6,946 nt of DNA from an uncultured Lachnospiraceae bacterium (GTDB lineage: Bacteria > Bacillota > Clostridia > Lachnospirales > Lachnospiraceae): the NCBI GenBank assembly GCA_934370915.1, contig CAKRNI010000134.1:1-6946 (forward strand). Direction: 5' to 3'. The notes below the pieces were generated by a model. That model was not told the DNA's origin. It worked only from the letters and a program-made list of their open reading frames with translations, and did not search any database. The translations under genes were made by a program, and so were the position numbers. Positions within the stretch are counted from its first letter, which is position 1, and each line of letters opens with the position of its first letter. This document shows positions 5,864-6,946 of the stretch, piece after piece.

Positions 5864-6844
5864 ATGAAGGGAGAGATCCTGAAGTTATTGAAGGAGACAG
5901 ATGGCTATATTTCCGGACAGGAACTTTGTGAGAGGTTTGGCGTTTCAAGAACAGCAGTCTGGAAGGTCATCAACCAGTTGAAGGAAGAGGGCTATGAGAT
6001 CGAGGCCGTTCGGAATAAGGGATATATTTTAAAGGGATCGGCAGATGTACTCTCAAAGGAAGAACTGGAAAGCACGATCCACACGAAATGGGCAGGAGCG
6101 AAGGTGGCGTTCTTCGAGGAGACTGTTTCCACGAACAATGAGATCAGGAGTCTCGCGGAACAGGGGGCTCCCCATGGAACTCTTGCGGTTGCGGAGCGGC
6201 AGCTCGGAGGGAAAGGCAGAAGAGGCCGCGTATGGACATCCCCCGCAGGTGTGGGGATCTGGATGAGTATGCTTTTAAGACCGCAGATCGATCCCATGGC
6301 GGCGTCCATGCTGACTCTTGTCATGGCACTTGCCACGAGAAAAGGGATTGAAAACGCGACGGGCCTGAGATCTGAGATCAAATGGCCGAATGATCTTGTC
6401 CTGAACAAGAAGAAGATCTGTGGGATCCTGACAGAGATGAGCACGGAACTCATGGAGATCCAGTATGTGATACCGGGAACAGGGGTCAACGTCAATCAGA
6501 CAGAATTCCCGGACGATATCAAGGCAACGGCAACTTCTCTTAGGATCGAGAGCGGAAAGATCCAGAAGAGAAGCGAGATCATCGCAGCGATCATGGAAGC
6601 CTTCGAGGGATATTATGACACCTTCATGAAGGCTCAGGATATGTCCGGACTTATCGAGGAGTACAACGCGAACCTCGTAAATCTCGGCAATGAGGTGTGC
6701 GTTCTGGACCCGGCGGGAGAATACCGCGGCGTCTCAGAGGGAATCAACAGGGAAGGTGCACTTCTGGTCCGCCTTTCCGATGGCACATTAAAGGAGATCA
6801 TCTCCGGGGAAGTTTCTGTCCGCGGAGTCTATGGATATGTATAA
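5864..6844 (+). CDS. birA: Biotin-protein ligase with biotin operon repressor domain
   Basis: This bifunctional cytoplasmic protein activates biotin with ATP and attaches it to a lysine of carrier proteins such as acetyl-CoA carboxylase. As biotinoyl-AMP-bound dimer it represses biotin genes. The 326 residues comprise a winged helix-turn-helix (about 1-60, with ISGQELCERFGVSRTAVWKV at 16-35), the catalytic domain (about 80-260) and the C-terminal SH3-like domain (about 275-322). The biotin-binding loop is GGKGRRGRVW (115-124), with Lys where E. coli has the first Arg. Also present are STNNE (89-93), KWPNDL (173-178), KKICGIL (183-189) and GTGVNV (206-211). GGAGG (5852-5856) lies 7 nt before the ATG. 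No biotin synthesis or transport gene is in the window, so its operators and targets must lie elsewhere. Confidence 0.96.
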   Translation: MKGEILKLLKETDGYISGQELCERFGVSRTAVWKVINQLKEEGYEIEAVRNKGYILKGSADVLSKEELESTIHTKWAGAKVAFFEETVSTNNEIRSLAEQGAPHGTLAVAERQLGGKGRRGRVWTSPAGVGIWMSMLLRPQIDPMAASMLTLVMALATRKGIENATGLRSEIKWPNDLVLNKKKICGILTEMSTELMEIQYVIPGTGVNVNQTEFPDDIKATATSLRIESGKIQKRSEIIAAIMEAFEGYYDTFMKAQDMSGLIEEYNANLVNLGNEVCVLDPAGEYRGVSEGINREGALLVRLSDGTLKEIISGEVSVRGVYGYV

Positions 6845-6946
6845 GGAAGAAGAAATAAATGTTTCGGGGGCGGATCTTTATTCCGGCCTCCAGAAAATCT
6901 TTCCGGATGAGAAGAACCTCACCCTGACGGAGCGTCTGGAAGCCGC
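6837..6946 (+). CDS. Start of an unidentified gene, cut by the window end
   Basis: An open frame begins at ATG 6837, overlaps the last 8 nt of birA and stays open to the window end (36 codons seen). GGAG at 6824-6827 lies 9 nt before this ATG. Another in-frame ATG at 6831 is only 3 nt from it and less likely. The visible protein starts MYKEEEINV and is charged, with no signal peptide or membrane helix so far. The other two forward frames close soon after. I do not recognise the family. The overlap with birA suggests it belongs to the same transcript. Confidence 0.55.
   Translation, partial: MYKEEEINVSGADLYSGLQKIFPDEKNLTLTERLEA

Noticed and set aside
5307..5948. Open reverse-strand frame of 213 codons across the patatin, small protein and birA starts
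   Set aside because: It spans three forward genes and shows no recognisable motif. The forward frames have ribosome sites and family motifs.
6859..6927. ATG after the purine-rich GGAAGAAG following birA
   Set aside because: The spacing looks good, but the frame ends at TGA after 22 codons and codes a basic peptide with no features. The frame from 6837 stays open instead.

Overview
The window looks like chromosomal core sequence from a moderate-GC Firmicute of class Clostridia, most likely the Lachnospiraceae. This is inferred from the strong AAGGAG-type ribosome binding sites, the close packing of genes on one strand, the AT-rich promoter region, and the protein types. No marker gene fixes the species, and nothing suggests a phage, plasmid, insertion sequence or CRISPR array.

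Layout: positions 1-244 are non-coding. They hold a candidate promoter with a perfect TATAAT box (51-56) and a leader of about 180 nt with several short inverted repeats. Seven complete genes follow, all on the plus strand: glutamine-dependent NAD+ synthetase (nadE, 245-2176); a SpoU/TrmH-family RNA 2'-O-ribose methyltransferase (2173-2961); a short NfeD-type membrane protein with an OB-fold tail (2966-3418); a stomatin/QmcA-like SPFH protein (3454-4389); a patatin-like phospholipase (GTG start, 4373-5581); a small three-helix membrane protein of unknown function (5551-5859); and BirA, biotin-protein ligase with a repressor-type DNA-binding domain (5864-6844). An eighth reading frame starts inside the end of birA (6837) and runs off the window.

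Gaps between genes range from a 31-nt overlap to 35 nt, and no intrinsic terminator is visible between them. The simplest reading is one long transcript from the nadE promoter, with translational coupling at nadE/methyltransferase (ATGA overlap), SPFH/patatin (17-nt overlap) and patatin/small protein. Two genes serve cofactor metabolism (NAD+ and biotin), one modifies RNA, and the middle four form a membrane module: NfeD and SPFH are a known partner pair, followed by a predicted lipid acyl hydrolase and a small membrane protein.

Most of the window is ordinary core genome. The points worth a second look are the structured nadE leader, the coupling of an NfeD/SPFH pair to a patatin with a large unassigned C-terminal half, the two possible starts of the small membrane protein, the 11-residue repeats of the SPFH coiled coil, and a marked excess of the tetramer GATC in the coding part.
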